From assembly GCA_051744345.1 (NCBI GenBank), contig JBNJCW010000007.1:1-45385 (forward strand): 45,385 bases of DNA, read 5' to 3'. Below the pieces are notes generated by a model that searched no databases, had not been told where the DNA came from, and saw only the letters and a list, made by a program, of their open reading frames with translations. Numbering within the stretch: the first letter of the stretch is position 1; every line of letters starts with the position of its first letter. The DNA is from Halolacustris sp051744345 (GTDB lineage Bacteria; Actinomycetota; Humimicrobiia; Humimicrobiales; Humimicrobiaceae). Position numbers and translations under genes: made by a program. Positions 33,338 through 42,311 of the stretch are shown piece by piece.

Positions 33338-34383
33338 CCTTAAAATGGGACGGAAGCTGCCTTAAGCTTATTGACCAGAGGAAGCTTCCTTTCAGCGAGC
33401 AGTATCTTGAATGCCGCGACAGCAAGAGTGTTGCTGGCGCCATAAGGGATATGGTGGTAAGGGGTGCACCTGCCATCGGGGTATGTGCTGCATACGGGGT
33501 TGCCCTGGCAGCAAAGAATTATGAAGGCAGCAGCAAAGATGAATTCCTGTCGATAATAAGGGAGGCCGCCAGCATGCTGGCAGCCTCCAGGCCCACGGCA
33601 GTAAACCTTTTCTGGGCGCTGAAGCGCATGGAAGCTCTTGTGGATAAAAATATTGATTCAGATATTGATAAAATAAAGGAGGCCCTGGAGTCTGAGGCGG
33701 TAAGGATTGAGGCTGAGGATAAAAAGATAAACAAAAAGATAGGCAAAAATGGGATAACTGCCATAAAAGCTCTGGGAAAAGACAGGCTAACCGTGCTTAC
33801 CCACTGCAATGCAGGGGCCCTGGCTACCGCCGATTACGGCACTGCTCTGGGGGTTATCCGGAGCCTTTACGGAGAGGCAATGGTAAAAGAGGTCATAGTA
33901 GATGAAACCAGGCCTTACCTGCAGGGAGCAAGGCTTACCTCCTGGGAGCTTTACAGGGACAGGATACCTTCATTTGTGATTTGTGATAACATGGCTGCCT
34001 ATTTCATGTCCGCAGGCAGGGTGGACGCAGTGGTGGTGGGGGCAGACCGCATAGCGGCAAACGGGGATACGGCCAATAAAATAGGGACCCTGGGCCTTTC
34101 GGTTCTGGCCCGTTACTACCGTATACCCTTTTTTGTGGCAGCGCCGCTTTCTACCATAGACAGCAGCCTTGCTGACGGAAACAGCATCCCTATTGAGCAG
34201 AGGGACGGCCGGGAAGTCAGAGAGGTCATGGGAAAAGCCATAATACCGGATTACATTGAGGTGGAAAATCCTTCCTTCGATGTTACCGGCCATGAAAATA
34301 TAACCGGGATCATAACGGAGGCGGGAGTTGCTTATCCTCCGTATACAGAAAATATTGGCAAATTAAAAGAGGAGTTGAAATAA
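33319..34383 (+). CDS. mtnA: S-methyl-5-thioribose-1-phosphate isomerase
   Basis: The 354-residue aIF2B-like protein has RGAPAIGVCAAYG, THCNAGALAT (the catalytic Cys is the one in HCN), and VVVGADRIAANGD (catalytic Asp), the standard MtnA set. It isomerises methylthioribose-1-P to the ribulose form in methionine salvage or in the MTA-isoprenoid shunt. The ATG lies inside the end of ahcY. GAGGAG sits 12 bases upstream. No other salvage gene is in the window. Confidence 0.94.
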   Translation: MAYGNITLKWDGSCLKLIDQRKLPFSEQYLECRDSKSVAGAIRDMVVRGAPAIGVCAAYGVALAAKNYEGSSKDEFLSIIREAASMLAASRPTAVNLFWALKRMEALVDKNIDSDIDKIKEALESEAVRIEAEDKKINKKIGKNGITAIKALGKDRLTVLTHCNAGALATADYGTALGVIRSLYGEAMVKEVIVDETRPYLQGARLTSWELYRDRIPSFVICDNMAAYFMSAGRVDAVVVGADRIAANGDTANKIGTLGLSVLARYYRIPFFVAAPLSTIDSSLADGNSIPIEQRDGREVREVMGKAIIPDYIEVENPSFDVTGHENITGIITEAGVAYPPYTENIGKLKEELK

Positions 34384-34386
34384 AAT

Positions 34387-35526
34387 ATGAGCAAGAAAAA
34401 AGCGATGGTGCTGGCAGCAGGTCTGGGGACCAGGCTGAGGCCTTTAACTGACATGATATCCAAACCCATGGCCCCTATCGTGAACAAACCGGTAATGGAG
34501 CATATAATAGAGCTTTTGGCAGGTTACGGGTACAAGGAAATAGTATGCAACCTGCACTGGTATGCGGATGCGATAAAAAACTATTTTGGAGACGGCTCAA
34601 GATGGGGGGTAAAACTGGTTTACTCTTATGAGGAAGAGCTTCTGGGAACCGCAGGCGGAGTCAAGAATGTGGAGGATTTCTTTGAGGGAGAGCCTTTTCT
34701 GGTAATAAGCGGCGATGCCCTGACTGATATTGACCTGGAAAAAGCCTCCAGGTTCCATAAAAAGAAAGGGGGCATCTGCACCATGGTGCTTACCAGGGTG
34801 GAGGATACCTCCCAGTACGGGGTGGTCCTTCTGGACGAGGAAAAGAGGATTTACGGTTTTCAGGAAAAGCCCTTAAGCGGAGAAGCCAAATCTGATTTGG
34901 CCAACAGCGGCATATATTTTTTTGAGCCCCGGATTTTTGAACATATGCCCGAGGGGCAGTTCTATGATTTTGGCAAAAACCTGTTCCCCGACCTCCTCAA
35001 AAAAGAACTGCCCTACTACGGCTACACCCATTCCCAGTACTGGAATGATGTGGGCACCCTTGATGAGTACCAGCAGGGAAACTTTGATGCCCTGGAGGGA
35101 AAGGTAAAGGTCAAGATACCCGGCAAGCAGATAAAGGAAGGGGTATGGATCGGAAAAAACTGCAAGGTGGAAAAAGACGTGATCATAATCCCTCCGGTGT
35201 GTATGGGAGACAACTGCAAAATTAAAAAAGAGGCCAAGCTTTTTGGCCCCATCATACTGGGAGATAACACGGTAGTAGACGAAAGGGCAGTGCTTTACCG
35301 GGGGATTAAGTGGGGAAGCGGATACATAGGAAAGGATTCCTCTCTTATCGGGGCCATAATAGGTTATGACGCAAAGATAAAGGACAAAGTATCTGTGCTG
35401 GAACGGGCGGTAATAGGCTCCAAAAGCATAATTGAGGACGGGATAATAATACATCCCAGCGTAAAGATAATGTCCAATGAGGTGATAAATATAGATAAAC
35501 TAAACAACCAGGAACAGGAAAAATAA
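34387..35526 (+). CDS. Second sugar nucleotidyltransferase with left-handed beta-helix (mannose-1-P guanylyltransferase-like)
   Basis: The 379-residue protein has the pyrophosphorylase N-terminus LAAGLGTRLRPLTD with SKPMAPIVNKP, SGDALTDIDLEKA, EKPLSGEA and a terminal hexapeptide part (MGDNCKIKKEAKLFGPIILGD). It resembles the 27384 protein but is clearly diverged, for example LLGTAGGVKN against PLGTCGAVKN. The pair may serve GDP-mannose and another NDP-sugar, or two stages of the same. It begins 4 bp after mtnA. Confidence 0.85.
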   Translation: MSKKKAMVLAAGLGTRLRPLTDMISKPMAPIVNKPVMEHIIELLAGYGYKEIVCNLHWYADAIKNYFGDGSRWGVKLVYSYEEELLGTAGGVKNVEDFFEGEPFLVISGDALTDIDLEKASRFHKKKGGICTMVLTRVEDTSQYGVVLLDEEKRIYGFQEKPLSGEAKSDLANSGIYFFEPRIFEHMPEGQFYDFGKNLFPDLLKKELPYYGYTHSQYWNDVGTLDEYQQGNFDALEGKVKVKIPGKQIKEGVWIGKNCKVEKDVIIIPPVCMGDNCKIKKEAKLFGPIILGDNTVVDERAVLYRGIKWGSGYIGKDSSLIGAIIGYDAKIKDKVSVLERAVIGSKSIIEDGIIIHPSVKIMSNEVINIDKLNNQEQEK

Positions 35527-35533
35527 TTATCAA

Positions 35534-36208
35534 GTGAATTTAGGGCAGCTAAATTTCTTGGAAGCTTTAAAGGATATAATAATACCGCCGGTATGCCCGG
35601 TGTGTTCAAAACCGTGCACCGAGCCCCTGTGTACGGACTGCAGGCAGAAAATAGAGGTTATTGGAAGGGATATATGCCCCAGGTGCGGGAAGCAGCTTGG
35701 GGGCCCGGTATGCACCTACTGCCGCCAAAACACGCTTTACTACTACCAGGCCAGGAGTTTTGCCTATTATTCTAAAGCTATAAAAACCCTGCTTTTCCGC
35801 TACAAGGAGCAGAAAATATATTCCCTGGCCGGCCTGCTTTCACGGTTTCTGGAGGCCTGCTTTAACAGCCACTACCATATGCAGCACATAGACTGCATGG
35901 ACGGCATGCCTGACGGACATATACAAAGGTTGTGCGCGCATCTTGAAAGTAGGCTCAAAATACCTTATGCTAATAACTTCAAAAAGATTGGCCCTGCAGG
36001 CAAGCAGAAATTTTTAGGTGCACAGGAGAGGCGCTATAATCCCATAGGGGCATATAAGGTGGCAGACTGCCTGGGGTTTGCGGGTAAAAATTTGCTGCTG
36101 GTAGATGATGTGTTTACCACCGGCAGCAGCTTAAACCATATGGCTAAACTGGCCAAGGATGCCGGTGCGGACAGGATATATCTCCTTACCATAGCCAGGG
36201 GAGCGTAG
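35534..36208 (+). CDS. Divergent ComF-family phosphoribosyltransferase-like protein
   Basis: The 224-residue protein has an N-terminal zinc-finger pair (CPVCSKPC...CTDC; CPRCGKQL...CTYC, about 21-66) and the C-terminal PRPP loop LLVDDVFTTGSSL near 190-202, as in ComF. The usual central 'PVPLH..RGFNQ' segment is missing; the region reads IDCMDGMPDGHIQRLCAHLE and the protein is a little short there. In competent bacteria ComF helps handle imported single-stranded DNA; here function is uncertain. The start is GTG at 35534, with no good ribosome binding site. The csp gene follows after 4 bp. Confidence 0.8.
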   Translation: MNLGQLNFLEALKDIIIPPVCPVCSKPCTEPLCTDCRQKIEVIGRDICPRCGKQLGGPVCTYCRQNTLYYYQARSFAYYSKAIKTLLFRYKEQKIYSLAGLLSRFLEACFNSHYHMQHIDCMDGMPDGHIQRLCAHLESRLKIPYANNFKKIGPAGKQKFLGAQERRYNPIGAYKVADCLGFAGKNLLLVDDVFTTGSSLNHMAKLAKDAGADRIYLLTIARGA

Positions 36209-36212
36209 GTAT

Positions 36213-36422
36213 ATGAAAAAAATTGAAGGAATAGTAAAATGGTTTGCCCCGGAAAAGGGTTTCGGTTTTATTGTTTCCGGGGAGACTGAAGTTTTTGTGC
36301 ATTACAGCTCTATTGAAGGAGCAGGCTTCAGGAGCCTGGCTGCAGGGCAGAAGATTTTATTTGAGCCGGGAGAAGATAAAAGGGGTCCTGTAGCCGTAAA
36401 CGTAGAGATTAAAAATAATTAA
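36213..36422 (+). CDS. Cold-shock domain protein
   Basis: The 69-residue protein is one cold-shock domain: GIVKWFAPEKGFGFIV (RNP1 KGFGFI) and VFVHYSSIEG (RNP2). The C-terminal part (GPVAVNVEIKNN) is slightly divergent from the usual 'GPQAxNV'. It binds single-stranded RNA or DNA. It lies between comF and hpf, a common place for csp-like genes in this order. Confidence 0.9.
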   Translation: MKKIEGIVKWFAPEKGFGFIVSGETEVFVHYSSIEGAGFRSLAAGQKILFEPGEDKRGPVAVNVEIKNN

Positions 36423-36434
36423 AGGAGGCAGAGC

Positions 36435-36974
36435 ATGGAGTTTAGGATCAGGAGCAAGAATATTGATCTGGATGATAAGATGAAAGGGTATGCTGAAAAA
36501 AAGATAAAGGAGAGGGTAGATAAATTCCTGGATAAGGTAATTGAAATAGAGCTGAAATTAATTTTTGAAAAGAATCCCAGGATAAATGAAAATAACCGTG
36601 CCGAGGTTACCGTATTTACAGCCGGGGCGGTAATCAGGGCTGAAGACTCCGGCCTTGATGTTTTTGCTGCCATAGACAAGGTAAGCGACAAGCTGGAGAG
36701 GCAGGCAAAAAGGTTTAAGAACAAGAGGATACAGAGGGGCAGGAAAGGCCCGGCTGAACCCAATGAGGTAAATGCGGCAGAGAAGATAAAAAAACAGATA
36801 GTAAAGACTAAAACCTTCATGCTAAAGCCGATGCCCCCCGAGGAGGCAGTGATGCAGATGGAGCTTCTGGGACATGATTTTTTTGTGTTTATAAATTCAG
36901 AAACCAATGCTACCGCAGTGGTTTATAAAAGGAAAGATAGAAACTACGGGATGATAGAACCGACCACGGAGTAA
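36435..36974 (+). CDS. hpf: Ribosome hibernation promoting factor, long form
   Basis: At 179 residues this is the long HPF form. The N-terminal domain (FRIRSKNIDLDDKMKGYAEKKI, then AEVTVFTAGAVIRAED) binds the 30S decoding site. A charged linker follows. The C-terminal domain (KTFMLKPMPPEEAVMQMELLGHDFFVFIN) dimerises 70S ribosomes into 100S particles. An excellent AAAGGAGG ribosome binding site lies at 36420-36427. It immediately precedes secA. Confidence 0.95.
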   Translation: MEFRIRSKNIDLDDKMKGYAEKKIKERVDKFLDKVIEIELKLIFEKNPRINENNRAEVTVFTAGAVIRAEDSGLDVFAAIDKVSDKLERQAKRFKNKRIQRGRKGPAEPNEVNAAEKIKKQIVKTKTFMLKPMPPEEAVMQMELLGHDFFVFINSETNATAVVYKRKDRNYGMIEPTTE

Positions 36975-36988
36975 GATGGTGAATATTT

Positions 36989-39511
36989 ATGTTTGAAAAA
37001 ATTGTAAACATATTAAAATTTGGGGAAGGCAAAACCCTTAAAAAATATGAAGAGCTGGTAGAGAGGGCCAAGGAATTCGAGGAGCCGTTAAAGGCTGCCG
37101 ATGATCGGAGCCTGGCTTCCAAAACCGCCCAGTTTAAGCAGAGGCATGAAAAAGGCGAAAGCCTGGAAAGCTTGATGCCCGAGGCATTTGCGGTGGTAAG
37201 GGAGGTTGCGGACAGGAAACTTAACATGCGCCATTTTGATGTACAGATAATGGGCGGTGCGGTGCTTTTTGAGGGAAAGATTGCAGAGATGAAGACGGGG
37301 GAAGGAAAGACCTTGGTAGCTACCCTGCCTGTCTACCTTAATGTCATTGGGGGGGCAAGCACGCACCTTGTAACCGTGAATGATTACCTGGCCAAAAGGG
37401 ACAGCGAGTGGATGGGCAAGATATATGAATTTTTGGGTCTGAGAGTGGGTCTTTTGCAGCACGGGATGGATACTTCCCAGAAGAAGGAACAGTACAGCTC
37501 AGATATTGTTTACGGGACCAATAACGAGTTCGGGTTTGACTACCTCAGGGACAATATGGTGCAGGACAGCTCACATATGGTCCAGCAGGGACACCAGTTT
37601 GCTATTGTGGATGAGGTGGACAGCATACTTATTGATGAGGCAAGAACCCCCCTTATAATCTCAGGGGTGGCCACCGGCACCACCAAACTCTACAAGCAGT
37701 TTTCACGGATTGTCCCCCTCCTGGAAACAGACAGGGACTTTGATGTAGACGAGAAGGCAAAAAGTGCTGCCGTCACTGAGGATGGCATAGCCAGGGTTGA
37801 AGAGGTTACAGGCATTGAAAACCTTTATGACCCTTCCAACTACCTTCTGGTACATGCGCTTAACCAGTGCCTTAAGGCCAGGCACCTTTTTAAAAAGGAT
37901 GTGGACTATATTGTAAAAGACGGGGAAGTCATAATCGTAGATGAGTTTACGGGCAGGCTTATGCCCGGCAGGAGGTATTCGGAAGGGCTGCACCAGGCCA
38001 TAGAGGCCAAGGAAGGGGTGGATATAAGGGATGAAAACCAGACCCTGGCCACCATTACCATCCAGAACTATTTCAGGATGTATGGCAAGCTTGCGGGCAT
38101 GACCGGAACAGCCATAACCGAGGCCCAGGAGTTCAGGCATATATACGGGCTGGAAACGGTGGTTATACCTACCAACAAGCCCCTTATACGCGAAAGGCTT
38201 CCGGACCTTATATACAAAACCGAAAAGGTAAAGTTTGAGAATGTGGTAGAGGATATAGCACAGCGCCACCAGGAGGGCCAGCCGGTGCTGGTAGGCACCA
38301 TATCCATAGAAAAGTCCGAGCTGCTCTCTGCAATGCTCAAAAGAAGAGGCATTTCCCATAATGTGCTGAATGCCAAGCATCATGAAAAAGAAGCCGAAAT
38401 TGTTGCTGATGCCGGCCAGAGGCAAACGGTTACCATTGCTACCAATATGGCCGGAAGGGGAACGGACATAATCCTGGGAGAAGGGGTAGCAAAGCTCGGG
38501 GGCCTGCATGTCCTGGGCACAGAGCGCCATGAGTCAAGGAGGATTGACAATCAGCTGAGGGGAAGGAGCGGCCGGCAGGGCGATCCGGGCTCAAGCCAGT
38601 TCTTCCTTTCCACCGAAGATGAGCTGCTGAGGCTTTTCGGTTCCGAGAGGGTGAGGGCGATAATGGAAAGGTTTAGTTTCCCCGATGATTTGCCCATACA
38701 GCATCCCATGATTAACAGGGCGGTGGAGAATGCCCAGAGGCAGGTGGAATCCCGTAATTTTGAGATAAGGAAGCATGTGCTGGAATATGATGATGTGATG
38801 AACAAGCAGAGGGAAATAATATATTCCATGAGGAAAAAGATACTGCTGGCCAAGGACCTTGAAAAAACTGCTGTTTCCATGATTGGCGAGGTTGTGGAGG
38901 ATATGGTTGGGACCCATATAAATCCGCATGATTATCCTGAAAACTGGGACCTGGAAGAGCTTTCGGGAGCCATGGAGGCTGTGTTTGGCCAGAAGCTTGT
39001 TGATATTTCAATAAAGGACAGCAGTATTGCAGCAGACCAGTTTAAGGATGATCTCAAGCAAAAAGCCGTTAATCTCTACCGCCAGAGGGAAGAGGAGCTT
39101 GGGCCTGAAATTTTGCGCAGGCTGGAGAGGATGGCCATGCTGAATGTTATAGATACCCGCTGGAGGGAGCACCTCCTGGAGATGGATTACCTAAAAGAGG
39201 GCATCGGGCTGAGGGCCATTGCCCAGAGGGATCCGCTGGTGGAATACAAGCACGAGGCATTTGGCCTGTTTAAGGAGCTTGTTTCAGAGATAAAGAGCAG
39301 CACGGTAAACCTGCTGTTCAATGCCCGGCTGGAAATAAGGAAAAGGGAGGTCCCCGGGCCGGCAGTGAGCAATGTAAGCGCCAGCGGGCCGGCTAAGACC
39401 AACCGGCAGAAAGTCAGTGTGGGCGCCAGGAAGACTGGCAAGAAGATAGGAAGGAATGACCCCTGCCCCTGCGGCAGCGGCAAGAAATATAAAAAGTGTT
39501 GCGGAAGGTAG
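36989..39511 (+). CDS. secA: Preprotein translocase ATPase SecA
   Basis: The 840-residue protein has the Walker A region MKTGEGKTLVATLP, the DEVDSILIDEARTPLIISG (DEAD-like Walker B) segment, TIATNMAGRGTDI and the RGRSGRQGDPGSSQF motif VI. The C-terminus carries the zinc-binding tail GRNDPCPCGSGKKYKKCCGR that contacts SecB or lipids in many bacteria. It drives Sec-dependent export at the inner membrane. The ATG at 36989 starts 14 bp after hpf. The prfB start follows by 5 bp. Confidence 0.98.
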   Translation: MFEKIVNILKFGEGKTLKKYEELVERAKEFEEPLKAADDRSLASKTAQFKQRHEKGESLESLMPEAFAVVREVADRKLNMRHFDVQIMGGAVLFEGKIAEMKTGEGKTLVATLPVYLNVIGGASTHLVTVNDYLAKRDSEWMGKIYEFLGLRVGLLQHGMDTSQKKEQYSSDIVYGTNNEFGFDYLRDNMVQDSSHMVQQGHQFAIVDEVDSILIDEARTPLIISGVATGTTKLYKQFSRIVPLLETDRDFDVDEKAKSAAVTEDGIARVEEVTGIENLYDPSNYLLVHALNQCLKARHLFKKDVDYIVKDGEVIIVDEFTGRLMPGRRYSEGLHQAIEAKEGVDIRDENQTLATITIQNYFRMYGKLAGMTGTAITEAQEFRHIYGLETVVIPTNKPLIRERLPDLIYKTEKVKFENVVEDIAQRHQEGQPVLVGTISIEKSELLSAMLKRRGISHNVLNAKHHEKEAEIVADAGQRQTVTIATNMAGRGTDIILGEGVAKLGGLHVLGTERHESRRIDNQLRGRSGRQGDPGSSQFFLSTEDELLRLFGSERVRAIMERFSFPDDLPIQHPMINRAVENAQRQVESRNFEIRKHVLEYDDVMNKQREIIYSMRKKILLAKDLEKTAVSMIGEVVEDMVGTHINPHDYPENWDLEELSGAMEAVFGQKLVDISIKDSSIAADQFKDDLKQKAVNLYRQREEELGPEILRRLERMAMLNVIDTRWREHLLEMDYLKEGIGLRAIAQRDPLVEYKHEAFGLFKELVSEIKSSTVNLLFNARLEIRKREVPGPAVSNVSASGPAKTNRQKVSVGARKTGKKIGRNDPCPCGSGKKYKKCCGR

Positions 39512-39516
39512 TATTT

Positions 39517-40621
39517 ATGTTAGACGATTATGCAGATATGCTTCAGGAAATAAAGGAAAAGATTGTTTTTTTAAGGGACTGTCTTTGAAATAGGTAAAAA
39601 AAGAAAAAAGCTTTCCAGCCTGCAGAAAGAAACAATGCAGCCCGATTTCTGGGATGACAAGGACCGCGCCAGGAAAATAATTGGGGCGGTAAACTCTTTG
39701 AAAGAGATAATAGACCAATACACCGAGATTGAGCACAGGGTGGAGGATGCAGAGCTTGCCCTGGAGATACTCGGGCAGGAGGAAGATAAGAAAGTAAGGT
39801 CTGAGCTTGAGGAAAACCTCAAGGCTCTAAGGAATCTGGCCGCCCACATTGAAGAGAAAGCCATACTGAGCGGCCCCTACGATGCTTATCCCGCAGTGCT
39901 GAACATCCACCCCGGAGCGGGGGGAACAGAATCCCAGGACTGGGCAGAGATGCTTTTAAGGATGTATACACGCTGGATGGAGAAAAGGAAATTAAATTAC
40001 AGGGTGGTGGACCTTTCGGCCGGGGATGAGGCGGGAATAAAAAATGCTACCCTAACTGTCAGGGGCGATAATGCATACGGCCTGCTTAAGGGAGAAAAGG
40101 GAATACACCGCCTGGTAAGGATTTCTCCCTTTGATTCTTCAGCCAGGAGGCACACATCCTTTGCTTCGGTGGATGTAACCCCTTTGTTTGAAGATGAGGT
40201 GGATGTTGATATCAGCAAGGAAGACCTCAAGGTGGATACATTCCGCTCAAGCGGAGCCGGCGGCCAGCATGTAAATGTCACCGATTCTGCAGTAAGGATA
40301 ACCCATATCCCCACGGGAATAGTGGTCAGCTGCCAGGATGAGCGCTCCCAGAACCTGAACCGCCAGACTGCCATGCAGATTTTAAAGTCAAAACTGTACC
40401 AGCTGGAGTTAAAAAAGAAGGAAGAAGAGCTTGAGCGGGTAAGGGGAGAGAAAAAAGATATAGGCTGGGGCAACCAGATCAGGAGTTATACCCTTCAGCC
40501 CTACCAGCTCATAAAAGACCACCGCACAGGAGTGGAGGCGGGAGATGTGCAGTCTGTGCTGGATGGAGATATTGATGAATTTATAAGGGGTTACCTTGAA
40601 AAAATATTAACCAGGGGGTAA
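39517..40621 (+). CDS. prfB: Peptide chain release factor 2 with programmed +1 frameshift
   Basis: The first 23 codons run from ATG 39517 to CTT followed by an in-frame TGA at 39586-39588. Shifting +1 at CTTT continues with GAA (39587) through to 40621 and gives about 367 residues, the normal RF2 length. The shift site AGGGAC TGT CTT TGA lies in the same register as the E. coli AGGGGG TAT CTT TGA site, with AAGGGA as the internal Shine-Dalgarno. The main part has RISPFDSSARRHTSF (SPF, stop recognition) and SSGAGGQHVN (GGQ, hydrolysis). It is not a pseudogene. Confidence 0.96.
39573..39588 (+). promoter_or_regulatory. RF2 +1 frameshift site
   Basis: AAGGGA (internal Shine-Dalgarno) is followed by CTGT, the slippery CTT and the in-frame stop TGA. 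RF2 shortage would allow the +1 shift, so RF2 autoregulates its own synthesis. Confidence 0.93.
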
Positions 40622-40659
40622 ACTCTATCTAAACAAAATTATATTTCCCATTTCCCATT

Positions 40660-41346
40660 ATGAATATGATTGAATTTAGAAATGTAACCAAGATTTATGA
40701 TGACAATACTGCTGCCCTAAAAAACATAAATCTTACCCTAAAAAAGGGCGAATTTATTTTTCTGGTAGGCCCCAGCGGTTCGGGCAAATCCACTTTTATA
40801 AAGCTGCTTATAAAGGAGTTTGATGTAACCCAGGGCTCCATCCTTATAGCCGGCAGGAACATATGCAAGCTGAAATCATCCAAGATACCCCAGCTCCGGA
40901 GGAACATGGGCTGCGTCTTCCAAGACTTTAAGCTGCTGCCAAACAAAACCGTTTATGAGAATGTGGCTTTTGCCCTGGATGTAATCGGCAAGCCTTCTTA
41001 TCTTATAAAGATTCAGGTTCCCCAGGTTTTAAAACTTGTAGGGCTGTACCAGAAAATGCATTCTTTTCCCCACCAGCTTTCAGGGGGAGAGCAGCAGAGG
41101 GTGTCTATCGCCAGGGCTTTTGTAAACCGCCCTCCCATACTTCTGGCTGATGAGCCGACCGGCAACCTTGATCCCGGGACCAGTGAAGGCATAATGAAGC
41201 TTCTTTCCAGGATAAGCCTTATAGGCACCACCGTAGTAATGGCTACCCATGACAAGAGCGTGGTAAATTCAATGCGCCGGAGGGTAGTGGAGATGGAAAA
41301 CGGGGAGATAATAAGGGACCAGAAGAGGGGAGTCTACGGAGACTGA
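40660..41346 (+). CDS. ftsE: Cell division ATP-binding protein FtsE
   Basis: The 228-residue ABC ATPase has Walker A GPSGSGKST (38-46), the signature LSGGEQQRV and Walker B ILLADEPT, followed by the D-loop GNLDPGT, as in FtsE. With FtsX it forms the complex that activates periplasmic peptidoglycan hydrolases at division. No ribosome binding site precedes the ATG (a second ATG lies two codons on); TATATTTC is just upstream, with a short TTTCCCATTTCCCATT repeat. Its stop shares one base with the ftsX start. Confidence 0.95.
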   Translation: MNMIEFRNVTKIYDDNTAALKNINLTLKKGEFIFLVGPSGSGKSTFIKLLIKEFDVTQGSILIAGRNICKLKSSKIPQLRRNMGCVFQDFKLLPNKTVYENVAFALDVIGKPSYLIKIQVPQVLKLVGLYQKMHSFPHQLSGGEQQRVSIARAFVNRPPILLADEPTGNLDPGTSEGIMKLLSRISLIGTTVVMATHDKSVVNSMRRRVVEMENGEIIRDQKRGVYGD

Positions 41347-42254
41347 TGACCAGAGCAAAGTACTATTTTGGGGAAACTTTTTCGGGCTTTAAGCGAAACT
41401 TCCTTATGGGGTTTACGGCTATTACTACAGTAGCTATAACCCTGTTTATGGTAGGGATGTTTTCAATTCTGGTTTATGATGTGATGATGATACTGAACTC
41501 GGTAAAGAGCCAGGTGGAGATTGCTGTATACCTGGAGGACAATGTTACCGAAGACTTAAAGAACTACCTAGAGGAAGAAATAAGCGGATGGGAAGAAATA
41601 AAAGATGTAAAATTTGTATCCAAGGAAGTGGCGCTGGAGCAGTTCAGGCAGCAGAATGAGGGCAGCGACATTCTAAGGGAGATACAGGGAAACCCCCTTC
41701 CCTCATCCTTTGAGCTGACCTTAAATGATCCGGAAAAAGTAGACCAGGTGGCCCTCCGCTTCCTGGACAGGGACGGCAGCTACATAGAGGGGGTAAATGA
41801 CGTTATATACGGGCAGAATTATGTAAACAGGCTTTTTTCTGTAATTGCCATAGTGGGCACCATTTCCATACTGGTGATTATTGTCCTTCTGCTGGCCACT
41901 ATTGTGCTTATATACAATACCATCAGGCTTTCCATTCATGCCCGAAGGAAAGAAATAGAGGTAATGAAGCTGGTAGGGGCATCGAACTGGTTTGTAAGGA
42001 TTCCCTTCCTTTTTGAGGGGTTCTTTGAAGGAATTGTAGGCAGCCTGATATCGGCAACAATACTTTATTTTCTCGGAAACTTTTTGCTTATCAGGGGAGA
42101 GAGGGCTATTGCGGATACCATGAGGATCAAGGACCTGGCTATTGTGGGGAGCGGAAATGTAATAATATACATATACTTTGTCCTCTTTGGCCTGGGCGCT
42201 GTCCTTGGCCTTATAAGCAGTGCCCTGGCCCTTCGAAGATATCTTAAGGTTTAA
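41346..42254 (+). CDS. ftsX: Cell division protein FtsX
   Basis: The 302-residue protein has an N-terminal membrane span (AITTVAITLFMVGMFSILVYD), a periplasmic domain of about 115 residues with VEIAVYLEDNVTEDLKN, and three C-terminal spans (about 168-195, 218-245 and 270-293). The cytoplasmic loop HARRKEIEVMKLVGASNWFVRIPF is characteristic of FtsX. It starts within the ftsE stop (TGATG). The M23 peptidase that follows is the likely periplasmic partner. Confidence 0.95.
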   Translation: MTRAKYYFGETFSGFKRNFLMGFTAITTVAITLFMVGMFSILVYDVMMILNSVKSQVEIAVYLEDNVTEDLKNYLEEEISGWEEIKDVKFVSKEVALEQFRQQNEGSDILREIQGNPLPSSFELTLNDPEKVDQVALRFLDRDGSYIEGVNDVIYGQNYVNRLFSVIAIVGTISILVIIVLLLATIVLIYNTIRLSIHARRKEIEVMKLVGASNWFVRIPFLFEGFFEGIVGSLISATILYFLGNFLLIRGERAIADTMRIKDLAIVGSGNVIIYIYFVLFGLGAVLGLISSALALRRYLKV

Positions 42255-42278
42255 ATTAGAAATTTAAAATAGTTATGG

Positions 42279-42284
42279 TAAAAT
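42279..42284 (+). promoter_or_regulatory. -10 box before the M23 peptidase gene
   Basis: TAAAAT in TATGGTAAAATAAG lies 27 bp before the ATG at 42312; no ribosome binding site is evident between them. Confidence 0.4.
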
Positions 42285-42311
42285 AAGCTTAGAAAAAAAT
42301 AATACTCGGCA

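Noticed and set aside
37703..38530. Long minus-strand frame inside secA
   Set aside because: It lies wholly within a clear secA gene, has low-complexity composition and no start signal; it is a shadow.
39586..39588. In-frame stop near the start of prfB as evidence of a pseudogene
   Set aside because: The stop belongs to a conserved RF2 frameshift site in the right register, and the downstream frame is complete.
40640..40659. TTTCCCATTTCCCATT direct repeat before ftsE as a regulatory operator
   Set aside because: It is only two copies of an 8-base string and could arise by slippage; no partner site was found elsewhere.
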